Positions 17,238-26,233 of a stretch of DNA of 59,252 bases are shown here, piece after piece (positions within the stretch are counted from its first letter, which is position 1; each line of letters begins with the position of its first letter). The position numbers were made by a program, and so were the translations under genes. The DNA is taken from assembly GCA_946404865.1 (NCBI GenBank), contig CAMJFC010000011.1:1-59252 (forward strand), read 5' to 3'. A model generated the notes under the pieces. It worked only from the letters and a program-made list of their open reading frames with translations. It did no database searches and was not told where the DNA came from. Source of the stretch: an uncultured Prevotellaceae bacterium (lineage in GTDB: Bacteria; Bacteroidota; Bacteroidia; Bacteroidales; Bacteroidaceae).

Positions 17238-18527
17238 ATGGATAATCAGCAAGAGATATTTCCAATCGTTGACGAGAACGGAACGGTGACCGGCTCGGCC
17301 ACACGGGGTGAGTGCCACAGCGGATCAAGACTGTTGCACCCGGTCGTGCATCTCCATGTGTTCAACTCCCAGGGCGACCTCTATCTGCAGAGAAGGCCCG
17401 AATGGAAGGACATACAACCGGGCAAGTGGGACACGGCGGTCGGGGGACACATCGACTATGGTGAGACGCCCGAGACGGCACTGCGCCGTGAGGTGCGCGA
17501 GGAGTTGGGCATCACGGATTTCACGCCTGAATTCGTGGACATGTATGTGTTTGACAGCCGGCGCGAACGTGAACTGGTATATGTGAACCGCGCCGTTTAT
17601 GACGGGGAAATCCATCCTTCGGCAGAGGAACTGGACGGTGGCCGTTTCTGGACGATGCAGGAGATTCGCGACGCGATGGGCAAGAACATCCTGACGCCTA
17701 ACTTCGAGAGTGAGTTCAGACGGTGTTTCGGGAAAGAATTAGGTTGTAAGTATGCCCTGTTCTTCGATATCGACGGTACGCTGGTGAGTTTCAAAACCCA
17801 CGAAATCCCCGCCTCGACGATATTCGCGCTGACACAGGCCAAGGCCAACGGCCACAAGGTGCTGATATCGACGGGTCGTCCGCCATTGATTATCACCAAC
17901 CTCGGTGCCATCGAGCACCTGATTGACGGCTATGTAACCATCAACGGTGCCTTTTGCTTTGTCGGCAAGGAGGTGGTCAGATACAAGGATATTCCGAAAG
18001 ACGCCGTATTGACGTTGGTCCGTGACGCCCAGGAGAAGGACTACGGTCTGATTGTGGTGGGCGAGAAAGACGTGGCGGTGCTTGACCCGCATGGAGAGGT
18101 CGATAAGGTCTTCCGCGGTGAGATAGCCGTGGAGAACCTGAACCTGTCAAAACCATTGGAGCAGGTATTGGAACAGCGGATACTTCAAATGACGCCTTTC
18201 TTCCCGGAAGCATACGAGCGCGAGATAATGGCGCGTATTCCGGAATGTACCTCCGGCCGTTGGCATCCCGCCTTTACGGACATCACGGCAAAGGGGGCCG
18301 ACAAAGGAGAGGGCATCATCGCCTTGGCAGAGCATCTGGGGTTAGACCCCAATGCCACGATAGCCTTTGGCGATGGGGGCAACGACCTCTCCATGATTAA
18401 GGCCGCAGGTATCGGCGTAGCAATGGGCAATGCACTGGAATCACTCAAGCAGGAGGCAGACTACACGACCACCTCCGTTGACGATGATGGCATCATGAAT
18501 GCTTTGCGCCACTTTCACTTGATATAG
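17238..18527 (+). CDS. Nudix hydrolase + HAD (Cof-type) phosphatase fusion
   Basis: A 429-residue cytoplasmic fusion. Residues 1-165 are a Nudix domain of the IDI-like type (PVVHLHVFN, QRRPEWKDIQPGKWD) with a full Nudix box starting at Gly70 (GGHIDYGE...RREVREELGI). Residues about 172-429 are a Cof/HAD-IIB phosphatase with nucleophile Asp177 and Asp179 in FFDIDGTL, ISTGRP in motif II, KGADKGEG and FGDGGNDLSMI in motif IV. Nudix domains hydrolyse nucleoside or isoprenoid diphosphates; HAD-IIB enzymes remove phosphate from sugars or nucleotides. A two-step X-PP to X-P to X reaction by one chain is plausible but inferred. Confidence 0.93.
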   Translation: MDNQQEIFPIVDENGTVTGSATRGECHSGSRLLHPVVHLHVFNSQGDLYLQRRPEWKDIQPGKWDTAVGGHIDYGETPETALRREVREELGITDFTPEFVDMYVFDSRRERELVYVNRAVYDGEIHPSAEELDGGRFWTMQEIRDAMGKNILTPNFESEFRRCFGKELGCKYALFFDIDGTLVSFKTHEIPASTIFALTQAKANGHKVLISTGRPPLIITNLGAIEHLIDGYVTINGAFCFVGKEVVRYKDIPKDAVLTLVRDAQEKDYGLIVVGEKDVAVLDPHGEVDKVFRGEIAVENLNLSKPLEQVLEQRILQMTPFFPEAYEREIMARIPECTSGRWHPAFTDITAKGADKGEGIIALAEHLGLDPNATIAFGDGGNDLSMIKAAGIGVAMGNALESLKQEADYTTTSVDDDGIMNALRHFHLI

Positions 18528-18991
18528 AGGCAAACAAACCCTATAAACTGATTATTAATTAGTTACAAGTTTTCATGTAAAGAATTAAGAAAAAAGTTTC
18601 ACTAAAGTTTCACTAAATTCTTACCTTCATCCATCTATAGGTTTTGGGGCATGATGACTTCTTGTTTTTGGTCGGGGAAAACTTCATGGTTAGGTGTACC
18701 AAGCCGTTGATGGCGAACCTTCTTCTCTACTGGTGTATTTCATATATTTCAATGCGGAAACTGAACAAAATTTAGCGTTTCCGCACCTAAGTTTGTTGCA
18801 TTTCTGGCATTTTTGCTTAAGTCAGGTGCTAAAACTGCCTCTTTTTGTGCACTTTCCGCACCTAAGTTTGCACAATCAAGAAAAATATGCTATCTTTGCC
18901 GTCGAAAACGGCGAGAATGGGCTGTACCTTAGCGTAGAGCAAGCTCTCTGCACTCGGTTTGCACCGTCCTTGCAAACAAAATCAAGTCAAT
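18528..18991. other. Intergenic region with repeated GCACCTAAGTT words and promoter
   Basis: No credible gene is present; a 101-codon frame at 18694-18999 runs through the repeats and promoter. The 18-mer TTTCCGCACCTAAGTTTG occurs at 18778-18795 and 18853-18870, with a weaker inverted copy around 18817-18829. Confidence 0.6.
18853..18898 (+). promoter_or_regulatory. Promoter of the AAA ATPase gene, with operator-like repeat over -33
   Basis: TTTG (18867-18870) and TATCTTTG (18891-18898) are spaced by 20 bases, an ideal Bacteroidetes promoter. The -33 TTTG is the end of the second copy of the 18-mer repeat, so a protein bound there would cover the promoter. Confidence 0.65.
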
Positions 18992-20425
18992 ATGGATAAA
19001 AATCTGTTTATCGGCCGTGAATATGAGATTCGACAATTGGAGAAGTACCGCAACTCCAAGGAGTCGGAATTTGTCATCGTGTATGGTCGTCGTCGTGTAG
19101 GAAAGACCTTTCTCGTCAAAGAATTCTTTGATGACATTTACGATTTCAAAGTCACAGGACTTTACAAGAAGCCTAAGAAGACTCAACTAAAGAACTTCTA
19201 TCTCGCTTTGCTGGAATACGGCTCTTCCGTTAAGAAGATTCCAAACGATTGGCTGGAGGCTTTTGCAGAATTGAAGAAACTGATAAAAGGTATTAAGGAG
19301 AATCGAAAGAAAATCATTTTTATTGATGAACTCCCATGGCTTGATACCCGTCAGAGTGATTTCCTTGCTGCTTTCGAGGGATTTTGGAATGACTGGGGAG
19401 CACAACGGAACGACATCATGCTGGTTGTCTGTGGCTCAGCAACAACATGGATTACGAACAAGATACTCTCTGACAAAGGCGGCTTGTTTAATCGTGCTGC
19501 CAGGCGTTTGTACCTGATGCCCTTCACATTGCAAGAGACTGAGCGTTATCTCCAATCAAGGGGTATCCATTGGAGTCGTTATGACATCGTAGAATGCTAC
19601 ATGACGATGGGGGGCATACCCTATTATCTGAAACTATTGGACAACGAATTATCCTATCTTGCTAATATCGACACTATATTCTTCAAACGAAACGGCTCGT
19701 TGTGGGATGAGTTCGACCATCTCTATGATACACTTTTCGGCAACTCCAAGGGATATCTGAAAATTATCGAAGCGCTGTCCACAAAGAAATCAGGACTCAC
19801 AAGGAATGAAATTATCAAAAATGCGAAAGTGGAAGACAACGGGCTGCTTACGGAGATGCTCAAGAATTTGAAAGATAGCTTGTTTGTGAGAGCATACAAC
19901 ACCTTTGGATACGATGAGAAAAACGTGGTGTATCAACTCTCTGACTACTTTACTTTGTTCTATATGCGATTCATGAAAGGCCGGCAGAATCCTGATGAAC
20001 ATTTCTGGACACACTTTTTGGACAATCCGGCCAAGAGTAGTTGGGCTGGTCAGACTTTCGAGCAGGTATGCAAGGACCATATTGCTCAGATAAAAAAGGC
20101 TATCGGCATCAGTGCCCTGTTGACTGACATTTCCTCTTGGCATGGGGCATCAGAAAACGGCAAGGCACAGATTGACCTAATTATTGACCGACGAGACAGA
20201 ACAACTAATATCTGTGAAATCAAGTTCTCATCTGGCGAATATGTTATCGATTTGGACTATGAAACAAAACTAAGAAAGAAAATGGAAATATTCCGTGAGG
20301 CAACCAAATCGAAAAAAGCATTACAACTGGTGATGATAACGACTTACGGTGTCAGACAGAATGCCCATAGCGGCATCATGCAATCTCAGGTAAGGATGGA
20401 CGATTTGTTTGCAATCGCAGAGTAA
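18992..20425 (+). CDS. AAA-type ATPase with C-terminal DUF234/nuclease-like domain
   Basis: A 477-residue protein of the archaeal-type ATPase family. The start at 18992 is chosen because it gives MDKNLFIGREYEIRQLEKY, the usual beginning; an upstream ATG at 18959 adds an atypical leader. Walker A is GRRRVGKTF (Lys38), Walker B is IIFIDELPWLD. A winged-helix part follows (about 255-330), then a C-terminal domain with QIDLIIDR and CEIKFSSGEY, which matches the PD-(D/E)xK nuclease pattern. The cellular role of the family is not established. These genes are often patchily distributed, and this copy is monocistronic. Confidence 0.88.
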   Translation: MDKNLFIGREYEIRQLEKYRNSKESEFVIVYGRRRVGKTFLVKEFFDDIYDFKVTGLYKKPKKTQLKNFYLALLEYGSSVKKIPNDWLEAFAELKKLIKGIKENRKKIIFIDELPWLDTRQSDFLAAFEGFWNDWGAQRNDIMLVVCGSATTWITNKILSDKGGLFNRAARRLYLMPFTLQETERYLQSRGIHWSRYDIVECYMTMGGIPYYLKLLDNELSYLANIDTIFFKRNGSLWDEFDHLYDTLFGNSKGYLKIIEALSTKKSGLTRNEIIKNAKVEDNGLLTEMLKNLKDSLFVRAYNTFGYDEKNVVYQLSDYFTLFYMRFMKGRQNPDEHFWTHFLDNPAKSSWAGQTFEQVCKDHIAQIKKAIGISALLTDISSWHGASENGKAQIDLIIDRRDRTTNICEIKFSSGEYVIDLDYETKLRKKMEIFREATKSKKALQLVMITTYGVRQNAHSGIMQSQVRMDDLFAIAE

Positions 20426-20440
20426 CCGTGATAAGGCATC

Positions 20441-20579
20441 TAGAACGAATTCTTCCATGCCAACGCCCTCAACATCTTAGTGAGCTGGGCATAAGTGACG
20501 GAGTCATGACCGAGTAGGCTTTTACCCGATACAAACTGGTCAGAGGTGTCTTTCACGTGATATGACTCATCGACTTTTT
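20441..20579 (-). pseudogene. Possible C-terminal gene remnant of about 46 codons
   Basis: An open stretch on the minus strand ends at a TAG near 20441 and includes peptides such as YHVKDTSDQFVSGKSLL and YAQLTKMLRALAWKN. It has no start codon and meets a stop upstream at the edge of the palindrome at 20590-20669. It may be the tail of a gene lost to rearrangement, or chance. No family is recognised. Confidence 0.2.
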
Positions 20580-20589
20580 TTAATCAAAT

Positions 20590-20669
20590 GAAACCCCGTG
20601 ATATTTGTCAAAATGTGAAAAGTACTAATTTTCAGCCTTTTACATTTAAAACAAATGTCACGGGGTTTC
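20590..20669 (-). terminator. Long palindrome downstream of tRNA-Gln
   Basis: GAAACCCCGTGATATTTGT (20590-20608) pairs with ACAAATGTCACGGGGTTTC (20651-20669), 17 of 19 positions matching. AAATGTGAAAAG and CTTTTACATTT continue the pairing inside. It lies just after tRNA-Gln on the minus strand and just after the ATPase on the + strand, so it could terminate either; T runs follow at the left end on the + strand complement. Confidence 0.5.
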
Positions 20670-20677
20670 AAAATTGT

Positions 20678-20747
20678 TGTCCAAGGCGGATTCGAACCAC
20701 CACAAACAGAACCAAAACCTGTTGTGCTACCATTACACCATTGGACA
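20678..20747 (-). tRNA. tRNA-Gln (UUG)
   Basis: The 70-base sequence folds as a cloverleaf: acceptor TGTCCAA/TTGGACA, D arm GTGT/GCAC, anticodon stem ACAGG/TCTGT with loop TTTTGGT (anticodon TTG), and T arm GGTGG-TTCGAAT-CCGCC. The 3' CCA is not encoded. Confidence 0.95.
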
Positions 20748-20826
20748 ATCATCAAATTTGAGGTTGATTGTTGAGCGTTCGACATGCCAATCAGCACTTC
20801 TCAACTCACTAACTCAAAATGCGGTG

Positions 20827-20858
20827 CAAAGGTAGTGGTTTTTTACGCCACTACCAAA
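20827..20858 (-). promoter_or_regulatory. Promoter before tRNA-Gln whose spacer is a perfect palindrome
   Basis: On the minus strand, TTTG (20855-20858) and TACCTTTG (20827-20834) are 20 bases apart. The spacer contains GGTAGTGG (20831-20838) and CCACTACC (20848-20855), perfect 8-base arms. The hairpin may also end tyrS transcription, as tyrS stops at 20881. Confidence 0.6.
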
Positions 20859-20880
20859 TATTTTGCCGTTTTTTTTATTT

Positions 20881-22185
20881 TTAGTCGGCTACAGTCAGCA
20901 AATAATAGTTTTTCTTGCCTTTCTGTACCAACAGGTATTTTCCATCGATGAGGTCGTCGGCGGTCACGGGACGGTCGAAGGCGGTCAACTTCTCTTTGTT
21001 GAGCGACACACCGCCACCCTGCACCATCTTACGCATCTCGCCACGGCTGGCAAACACCGGCACTTCCTCGCGTGTGAGCAACTCCACGGCAGTTGCACCC
21101 AACGCCTCTTTCGACACCGTGAAATGAGGCACACCCTCGAAGATGTCGAGCAATGTCTGCTCATCCAACTTCTCCAGAGCCTCCTTGGTCGATTTTCCGA
21201 ACAAGATGCCTGAAGCCTCGATGGCGGCATCAAGAGCCTCTTTGGAATGCACCATGGTGGTCACCTCTTCAGCCAACCGTTTCTGCAGCACACGCCGTCC
21301 AGCATCCTGACGATGCTCCTCTATCAGTGCGTCGATGGTCTCTTTCTCCAACGAGGTGAAGATTTTGATGTAACGCTCTGCATCATCATCGCTCACATTC
21401 AGCCAGAACTGGTAGAACTTATAGGGCGAGGTGCGTTTGGCATCCAACCAGATGTTGCCGCTCTCGGTCTTACCGAATTTCTTGCCGTCTGACTTGGTAA
21501 TCAGGGGACAGGTGAGCGCAAAAGCCTCCTCTTCGTTGCCCAAGGTGCGACGAATCAGTTCTGTACCAGTGGTCATATTACCCCACTGGTCGTTGCCGCC
21601 CAACTGCAGTTTGCAGCCTTTGTGCTGATGCAGGTAGAGGAAGTCGTAGCCTTGCAGCAACTGGTAGGTGAACTCGGTGAACGACAGTCCGTCGCGTGCC
21701 GTACCATTGAGGCGCTGCTGCACGCTGTCCTTCGCCATCATATAGTTCACGGTGATATGCTTGCCCACCTCGCGCGCGAAGTCGAGGAACGTGAAATCTT
21801 TCATCCAGTCGTAGTTGTTGACCAACTCGGCGGCATTTTCGCCCTCTGCTTCGAAATCGAGGAATTTAGCCACCTGCCGCTTGATGCACTCCTGGTTGTG
21901 ATAGAGGGTGTCACTATCAAGCAGATTACGCTCCTGGCTTTTGCCGGAGGGGTCGCCAATCATACCTGTGGCGCCGCCCACCAGGATGATGGGTTTGTGG
22001 CCGCACCGTTGCAAATGACGCAACATCATGATGCCACAAAGATGGCCAATATGGAGAGAATCGGCAGTGGGGTCTGTTCCGAGATAGGCCGTTACCATCT
22101 CGCGTTGCAGCAATTCTTCCGTACCGGGCATGATTTGCGCCAACATGCCACGCCATCTTAATTCTTCAACAAAATTTTTTCTCAT
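20881..22185 (-). CDS. tyrS: Tyrosyl-tRNA synthetase
   Basis: A 434-residue class I aminoacyl-tRNA synthetase that charges tRNA-Tyr. Residues 45-48 are HIGH in DSLHIGHL; the KMSKS-equivalent is KFGKTESG; a C-terminal S4 RNA-binding domain (about 370-430) ends the chain. The tyrosine-binding motif [25 protein letters not shown] is present in parts. It is last in the metK-DUF4271-hemD-rnpA-yidD-tyrS series, separated from yidD by a repeat-filled gap of 155 bases. Confidence 0.98.
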   Translation of the reverse strand: MRKNFVEELRWRGMLAQIMPGTEELLQREMVTAYLGTDPTADSLHIGHLCGIMMLRHLQRCGHKPIILVGGATGMIGDPSGKSQERNLLDSDTLYHNQECIKRQVAKFLDFEAEGENAAELVNNYDWMKDFTFLDFAREVGKHITVNYMMAKDSVQQRLNGTARDGLSFTEFTYQLLQGYDFLYLHQHKGCKLQLGGNDQWGNMTTGTELIRRTLGNEEEAFALTCPLITKSDGKKFGKTESGNIWLDAKRTSPYKFYQFWLNVSDDDAERYIKIFTSLEKETIDALIEEHRQDAGRRVLQKRLAEEVTTMVHSKEALDAAIEASGILFGKSTKEALEKLDEQTLLDIFEGVPHFTVSKEALGATAVELLTREEVPVFASRGEMRKMVQGGGVSLNKEKLTAFDRPVTADDLIDGKYLLVQKGKKNYYLLTVAD

Positions 22186-22218
22186 ATATGTTTTTTGATT
22201 TTTGGTGTTCTGTTTTTT

Positions 22219-22340
22219 AGGAGTGAAGGAGTGGAGGAGTGAAGGAGTGAAGACATTAGCTGGGAGTTTAGGAGTGTGGGAGTTTGGACATTACTTTTTT
22301 ACCCCTTTACTTTTTTACTCCTTTACTTTTTTACTTTTAC
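22219..22340. repeat. Composite repeat between yidD and tyrS
   Basis: A 36-base stretch (22220-22255) built of GGAGTGAAGGAGT units is identical to 36106-36141. It is followed by a TTTGGACATTAC segment and then TTTTTTACYCC-type runs (22293-22340). Read on the coding (minus) strand the first part is C-rich and G-poor. It fills almost the whole gap between the two genes. Confidence 0.85.
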
Positions 22341-22595
22341 TTACGGTACCGGGTCGTAGCCACTTCCGCCCCATGGATGGCAGCGCAGTAAGCGCCTGAC
22401 GGCCAACCAGAGGCCTTTGAATGGTCCGTGCTTTTTGATGGCCTGCCTCGCATATTCCGAACAGGTGGGTGTGAACCGACATGAGGGAGGCGTGAAGGGG
22501 GAAATACACGTCTGATAGAAACGTATAGGCAACAGCAGCACCCACGACAGCACTTGCATCAGCGCATGGACTATCCACTTCAATGCCTTCATCAT
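22341..22595 (-). CDS. yidD: Membrane protein insertion efficiency factor YidD
   Basis: An 84-residue YidD-family protein, which assists insertion of inner-membrane proteins together with YidC. The conserved run [20 protein letters not shown], then PTCSEYA, and the C-terminal [13 protein letters not shown] are diagnostic, with the three conserved cysteines. An N-terminal amphipathic helix is present. Its ATG overlaps the TGA of rnpA by four bases, the usual rnpA-yidD coupling. Confidence 0.97.
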   Translation of the reverse strand: MMKALKWIVHALMQVLSWVLLLPIRFYQTCISPFTPPSCRFTPTCSEYARQAIKKHGPFKGLWLAVRRLLRCHPWGGSGYDPVP

Positions 22596-22987
22596 AACCG
22601 CTCTGCCAATCGTTCTAACAGGTTCACCATCCGGCGCTCTACTGATGCAGAGCTGTGCAGACGGTTGTCAAGCCATATAAATGCTAAGAGCATCTGCCGT
22701 CCGCTATCGTCCGACAGGCGCTCTAACAAAATCGTTTTATTGCGGCGATAACTCTCACGCAACTGCCTTTTCACACGGTTGCGCTTCACAGCACGCTTGA
22801 AGCAACGTTTGGGCACACTCACCAAGATACGTGCCGCCGCCTCGCCCTCTCCTCGCGGTTGCTCTGCAAAAACCAACCTAATCGGATAGGCCGACAGCGA
22901 ATGGTTGTCGCTGCCGCTGAAGAGTTGATCGACCAATTTCTTGCCTGCGATGCGCTCTTCCTTACCCAATGTGAGCTTAGCCGGCAT
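22592..22987 (-). CDS. rnpA: Ribonuclease P protein component
   Basis: A 131-residue basic protein that helps the RNase P RNA remove 5' leaders from tRNA precursors. The signature [18 protein letters not shown] is the RNR motif of the family. The gene lies between hemD (8-base gap) and yidD (4-base overlap). The N-terminus [19 protein letters not shown] is the usual form in Bacteroidales. Confidence 0.97.
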   Translation of the reverse strand: MPAKLTLGKEERIAGKKLVDQLFSGSDNHSLSAYPIRLVFAEQPRGEGEAAARILVSVPKRCFKRAVKRNRVKRQLRESYRRNKTILLERLSDDSGRQMLLAFIWLDNRLHSSASVERRMVNLLERLAERL

Positions 22988-22995
22988 CGAAGGTC

Positions 22996-23745
22996 TTAAT
23001 CGTTGGTTTTCATCAAATAGGCCCTCAGCGCACTGGTCATCGAGGGATATTCGTCAGAGGGTGCGCTCAAATCCAACCGCAGTCCGGCAGCCTCGACCTC
23101 GCGCGATGTGGCAGGTCCGAAGGCGGCAATGCGGATGTCGCCCTGCTTGAAGTCAGGGAAATTTTTCGTGAGCGCCTTGATACCCGTGGGACTGAAGAAG
23201 ACCATCATGTCATAATCAAAATTCGCGACCTCTTCGGCTGTGAAGTCGTTGCTCACCGTGCGGTACATCACGCACTCGGTATGCTGCAACTTCTTGCTGT
23301 CAAGCAAAATCTTCAAGTCGTCGTTGTGCACATCGCTCATCGGGACGAGATATTTCTCCGACTTGTGTTTCACCATCGTGGGCACGAGGTCTATGATTTT
23401 ACCTGTAGTGCCGTAGAACACTTTGCGCTTGCGATACTGCACATACTTTTGGATGTAGAGCGCGATGGTCTCTGTCACACAGAAATATTTCATGTCCTCG
23501 GGGATGGTGACGCGCATCTCTTTCGCCAGGGTGAAGAAGTGGTCAATGGCATGACGCGAGGTGAACACCACAGCAGTATGACTCAATATACTAACTTTCT
23601 GCTGACGGAACTCTTTCGCCGAGATGCTCTCCACCTTAATGAATGGGCGGAACACCAACTCCACCTCAAACTGCTCGGCGATGTCGTAATAAGGCGACTT
23701 TGCGCTTGCGGGCTGCGGCTGTGAAACCAAGATCTTTTTTATCAT
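22996..23745 (-). CDS. hemD: Uroporphyrinogen-III synthase
   Basis: A 249-residue HemD-family protein, which closes and inverts ring D of hydroxymethylbilane to give uroporphyrinogen III for haem-type tetrapyrroles. The start at 23745 (MIKKILVSQPQP) is preferred to an ATG 33 bases upstream that overlaps the DUF4271 stop. Typical features are VVFTSRHAIDHFF, FCVTETIA, MVFFSPTGIKAL and IAAFGPATSREVEAAGL. HemD sequences vary greatly, so the call rests on these four blocks and on the conserved metK-DUF4271-hemD-rnpA neighbourhood. Confidence 0.9.
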   Translation of the reverse strand: MIKKILVSQPQPASAKSPYYDIAEQFEVELVFRPFIKVESISAKEFRQQKVSILSHTAVVFTSRHAIDHFFTLAKEMRVTIPEDMKYFCVTETIALYIQKYVQYRKRKVFYGTTGKIIDLVPTMVKHKSEKYLVPMSDVHNDDLKILLDSKKLQHTECVMYRTVSNDFTAEEVANFDYDMMVFFSPTGIKALTKNFPDFKQGDIRIAAFGPATSREVEAAGLRLDLSAPSDEYPSMTSALRAYLMKTND

Positions 23746-23752
23746 CGATGTC

Positions 23753-24571
23753 CTAAAAATTGATTTGCAAATAGTCACGAATCAGTACCAAAATACCACC
23801 TAAAGCGGCCAAAGGTATCATTTCGAGCGCACAAAAGTACAAAATAATTTGCAAAACGGCACCAAATCTACGAAAAAAGATGATATACGTCTTATAAAAA
23901 GACATGATTTTGACGAAAAACACGACAATTAGGACGTAAATGAGCCCTTCTTGAAGCGGAATGTCAACAAAAGGAGATGTGATGACGAGGGGCAGGAGCA
24001 ACACACTTTCAAGTGCTACCAGTGCCAACTGCGCCTTGCTCCATTGTTCAATTTTTTTACCATCAAAAAACACCCAGTTGACGAAACGGAGCAATGCGTT
24101 TTTCGCAATGAAATAGATGATAAAGAGCAATGTGAGCAATGCGAAGACGGCATAGCGTGAGAAGATAAGGGTCTGAACCTGTGCCACCTCTTTAAAATAG
24201 AAAAACGCCAACAGTCCGCATTCGATGACCAACGCAAGCCATGACAGGCGTACAGAACGCAACTCTGAAGGCAGGTCGGGCACAACCGTCACCCGCTCGG
24301 CGCCCGACCGGAAGAACGACTTGGCCTGCCGTACGAGGAAAGACCTCGCATGGACATAGACCACCAGATAGAGAATAAAGAGGACGAAGAGCGCACCGAG
24401 AATGAGTCCGTCGTGCCTTGTGGCATACGGGATAGGGTCGGCCTCCATGCCCATATCAGCCTTTGCCGACAGCAAGGGTATGCTATCAGCCGCCGCATCC
24501 CTTTCATGCAGAATAACTGGCGAGAAAGGGATGCTGTCGGTTGGCAATGTATCAACTGGAATGGGAAGCAT
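23753..24571 (-). CDS. DUF4271 inner-membrane protein
   Basis: A 272-residue protein with a polar N-terminal segment (1-50) and about six to seven transmembrane helices starting near residue 55 (GLILGALFVLFILYLVVYV). It matches the Bacteroidetes-specific DUF4271 family, of unknown function, which is routinely found directly before hemD. The gap to metK upstream is 26 bases and to hemD 7 bases, so it is in the operon. Its constant position suggests a link to tetrapyrrole or envelope biogenesis, but none is proven. Confidence 0.88.
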   Translation of the reverse strand: MLPIPVDTLPTDSIPFSPVILHERDAAADSIPLLSAKADMGMEADPIPYATRHDGLILGALFVLFILYLVVYVHARSFLVRQAKSFFRSGAERVTVVPDLPSELRSVRLSWLALVIECGLLAFFYFKEVAQVQTLIFSRYAVFALLTLLFIIYFIAKNALLRFVNWVFFDGKKIEQWSKAQLALVALESVLLLPLVITSPFVDIPLQEGLIYVLIVVFFVKIMSFYKTYIIFFRRFGAVLQIILYFCALEMIPLAALGGILVLIRDYLQINF

Positions 24572-24597
24572 GGGACGGAATCACGCACAAGTGGGTG

Positions 24598-25854
24598 CTA
24601 CAATCCGAAACCTTGGCGTATCATATCCACCAAGTCCAACTTCTCCCAAGTGAAGAGTTCCACCTGGATGACCTTGGTCTCATGATAAAGACTGGTGAAC
24701 TCTTTCTCCTTCACCTCATACGGGCGCCCCATGTGTCCGTAGGCAGCCGTCTCGAGATACATCGGCTGGCGCAGTTTCAACCGTTTTTCAATGGCTTTCG
24801 GGGTCAGCACGATATGGGTGCGTATCCACTCGGCTATCTCACTGTCGGTCATGTTCACATGGCTCCGTCCGTAGGTGTTCACATAGATGCTCACGGGCTC
24901 TGCCACGCCGATGGCATAGCTCACCTGCACCAGCATCTCGTCGCTCACGCCTGCAGCCACCATGTTTTTTGCGATGTGACGAGCGGCGTATGCGGCGGAA
25001 CGGTCCACCTTGCTGCTGTCCTTTCCCGAGAAAGCACCGCCGCCATGTGCGCCCTTTCCGCCATAGGTATCAACGATGATTTTACGCCCGGTCAGTCCGG
25101 TGTCGCCATGAGGACCACCGATGACGAACTTACCCGTGGGGTTGACGTGGTATATAATCTTGCCCTCAAAGAGTTTCAGCACGCTTTCGCTGTGAATCTG
25201 CTCTTTGACACGGGGAACGAGGATATTCTTCACATCTTCTTTGATTTGAGCGAGCATGGCCTCATCATTGTCCATGAACTCATCATGCTGTGTGGACACC
25301 ACGATGGTATGGATGCGCTGAGGCACGTTATCATCTGAATATTCAATGGTCACCTGACTCTTGGCATCGGGGCGCAGGTAGGTCATCACCTTACCCTCGC
25401 GACGGATGTCAGCCAAGGTCTGCATCAGCAGGTGTGCCAAATAGAGCGACACGGGCATGTAGCTCTCCGTCTCATTGACGGCATAACCGAACATCATACC
25501 TTGGTCGCCGGCACCTTGCTTGTCAGCTTCTTCACGGTCCACACCACGGTTGATGTCGCCGCTCTGCTCATGGATGGCGGTCATGATGCCGCAAGAGTTG
25601 CCATCAAACTGGTATTCCGATTTGGTATAACCTATCTTGTTGATGGTTTTACGTGCGATGGTTTGCAAGTCGATATAGGCGTTGGAGTGTACTTCGCCCA
25701 TGATGACCACCTGTCCGGTAGTGACAAATGTCTCAATAGCGCAACGGGCATGCTCATCGTATGCCAAAAACTGGTCGAGCAATGCGTCAGAAATTTGGTC
25801 GGCCACTTTGTCGGGATGTCCTTCAGAGACCGACTCGGAAGTGAATAGATACAT
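24598..25854 (-). CDS. metK: S-adenosylmethionine synthetase
   Basis: A 418-residue enzyme that makes S-adenosylmethionine from ATP and methionine. All family marks are present: [20 protein letters not shown] at the N-terminus, [12 protein letters not shown], and the P-loop-like [19 protein letters not shown]. It is slightly longer than E. coli MetK, as usual in Bacteroidales. It is first in the operon and preceded by a leader of about 170 bases. Confidence 0.99.
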   Translation of the reverse strand: MYLFTSESVSEGHPDKVADQISDALLDQFLAYDEHARCAIETFVTTGQVVIMGEVHSNAYIDLQTIARKTINKIGYTKSEYQFDGNSCGIMTAIHEQSGDINRGVDREEADKQGAGDQGMMFGYAVNETESYMPVSLYLAHLLMQTLADIRREGKVMTYLRPDAKSQVTIEYSDDNVPQRIHTIVVSTQHDEFMDNDEAMLAQIKEDVKNILVPRVKEQIHSESVLKLFEGKIIYHVNPTGKFVIGGPHGDTGLTGRKIIVDTYGGKGAHGGGAFSGKDSSKVDRSAAYAARHIAKNMVAAGVSDEMLVQVSYAIGVAEPVSIYVNTYGRSHVNMTDSEIAEWIRTHIVLTPKAIEKRLKLRQPMYLETAAYGHMGRPYEVKEKEFTSLYHETKVIQVELFTWEKLDLVDMIRQGFGL

Positions 25855-26028
25855 ATTTTTGAATGTTGAATGTTGAATGTTGAATTATGAATGGTCGCCT
25901 TCGGCGATTACGAATGTCAAATTGTGAATGACGAATTGAGGGTTATGAAAGAAATTGGAATACTGATTATAATTATCCAAAAATTCTTTTTGAGTTTTTA
26001 ATTTTGAATGCTTTTCTTAAAGCGCGTG

Positions 26029-26059
26029 CAAAGTTAGTGCAAGTTGAATACAAAACAAA
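26029..26059 (-). promoter_or_regulatory. metK: metK operon promoter
   Basis: On the minus strand TAACTTTG (26029-26036) is the -7 box and TTTG (26056-26059) the -33 box, 19 bases apart. The leader is therefore about 170 bases long and ends in repeated CATTCAA units just before the ATG. Confidence 0.65.
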
Positions 26060-26129
26060 ATAAAACACGAAGTTTTTATTTTTTTTGTTGAGACGCAGCC
26101 TAACTTATAATCCTAAAACATCAACACTC

Positions 26130-26192
26130 GATCGAGGCTGATGAATTCCTTTATTCCTAAATTCCTTAGACAACAACTCATCAGCCTTGATC
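26130..26192. repeat. 15-base inverted repeat with 33-base loop
   Basis: GATCGAGGCTGATGA (26130-26144) and TCATCAGCCTTGATC (26178-26192) match at 14 of 15 positions. The function is unknown; it lies between divergent promoters. Confidence 0.65.
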
Positions 26193-26207
26193 TGTCCCCA
26201 CCACTCA

Positions 26208-26233
26208 AGTAGGGACGCGGCGTGCCGCGTCCG
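26208..26233. repeat. Dispersed GC palindrome, single-arm copy
   Basis: AGTAGGGACGCGGC followed by GTGCCGCGTCCG equals one arm of the 10985-11060 element. The half-sites GGACGCGGC and GCCGCGTCC are perfect complements. Confidence 0.8.

Noticed and set aside
18694..18999. 101-codon open frame before the ATPase gene
   Set aside because: It runs through the direct repeats and the promoter and overlaps the true ATPase start in another frame.
25855..26036. SAM riboswitch in the metK leader
   Set aside because: No recognisable SAM aptamer core or expression platform could be read by eye; only low-complexity sequence and one small hairpin were seen.
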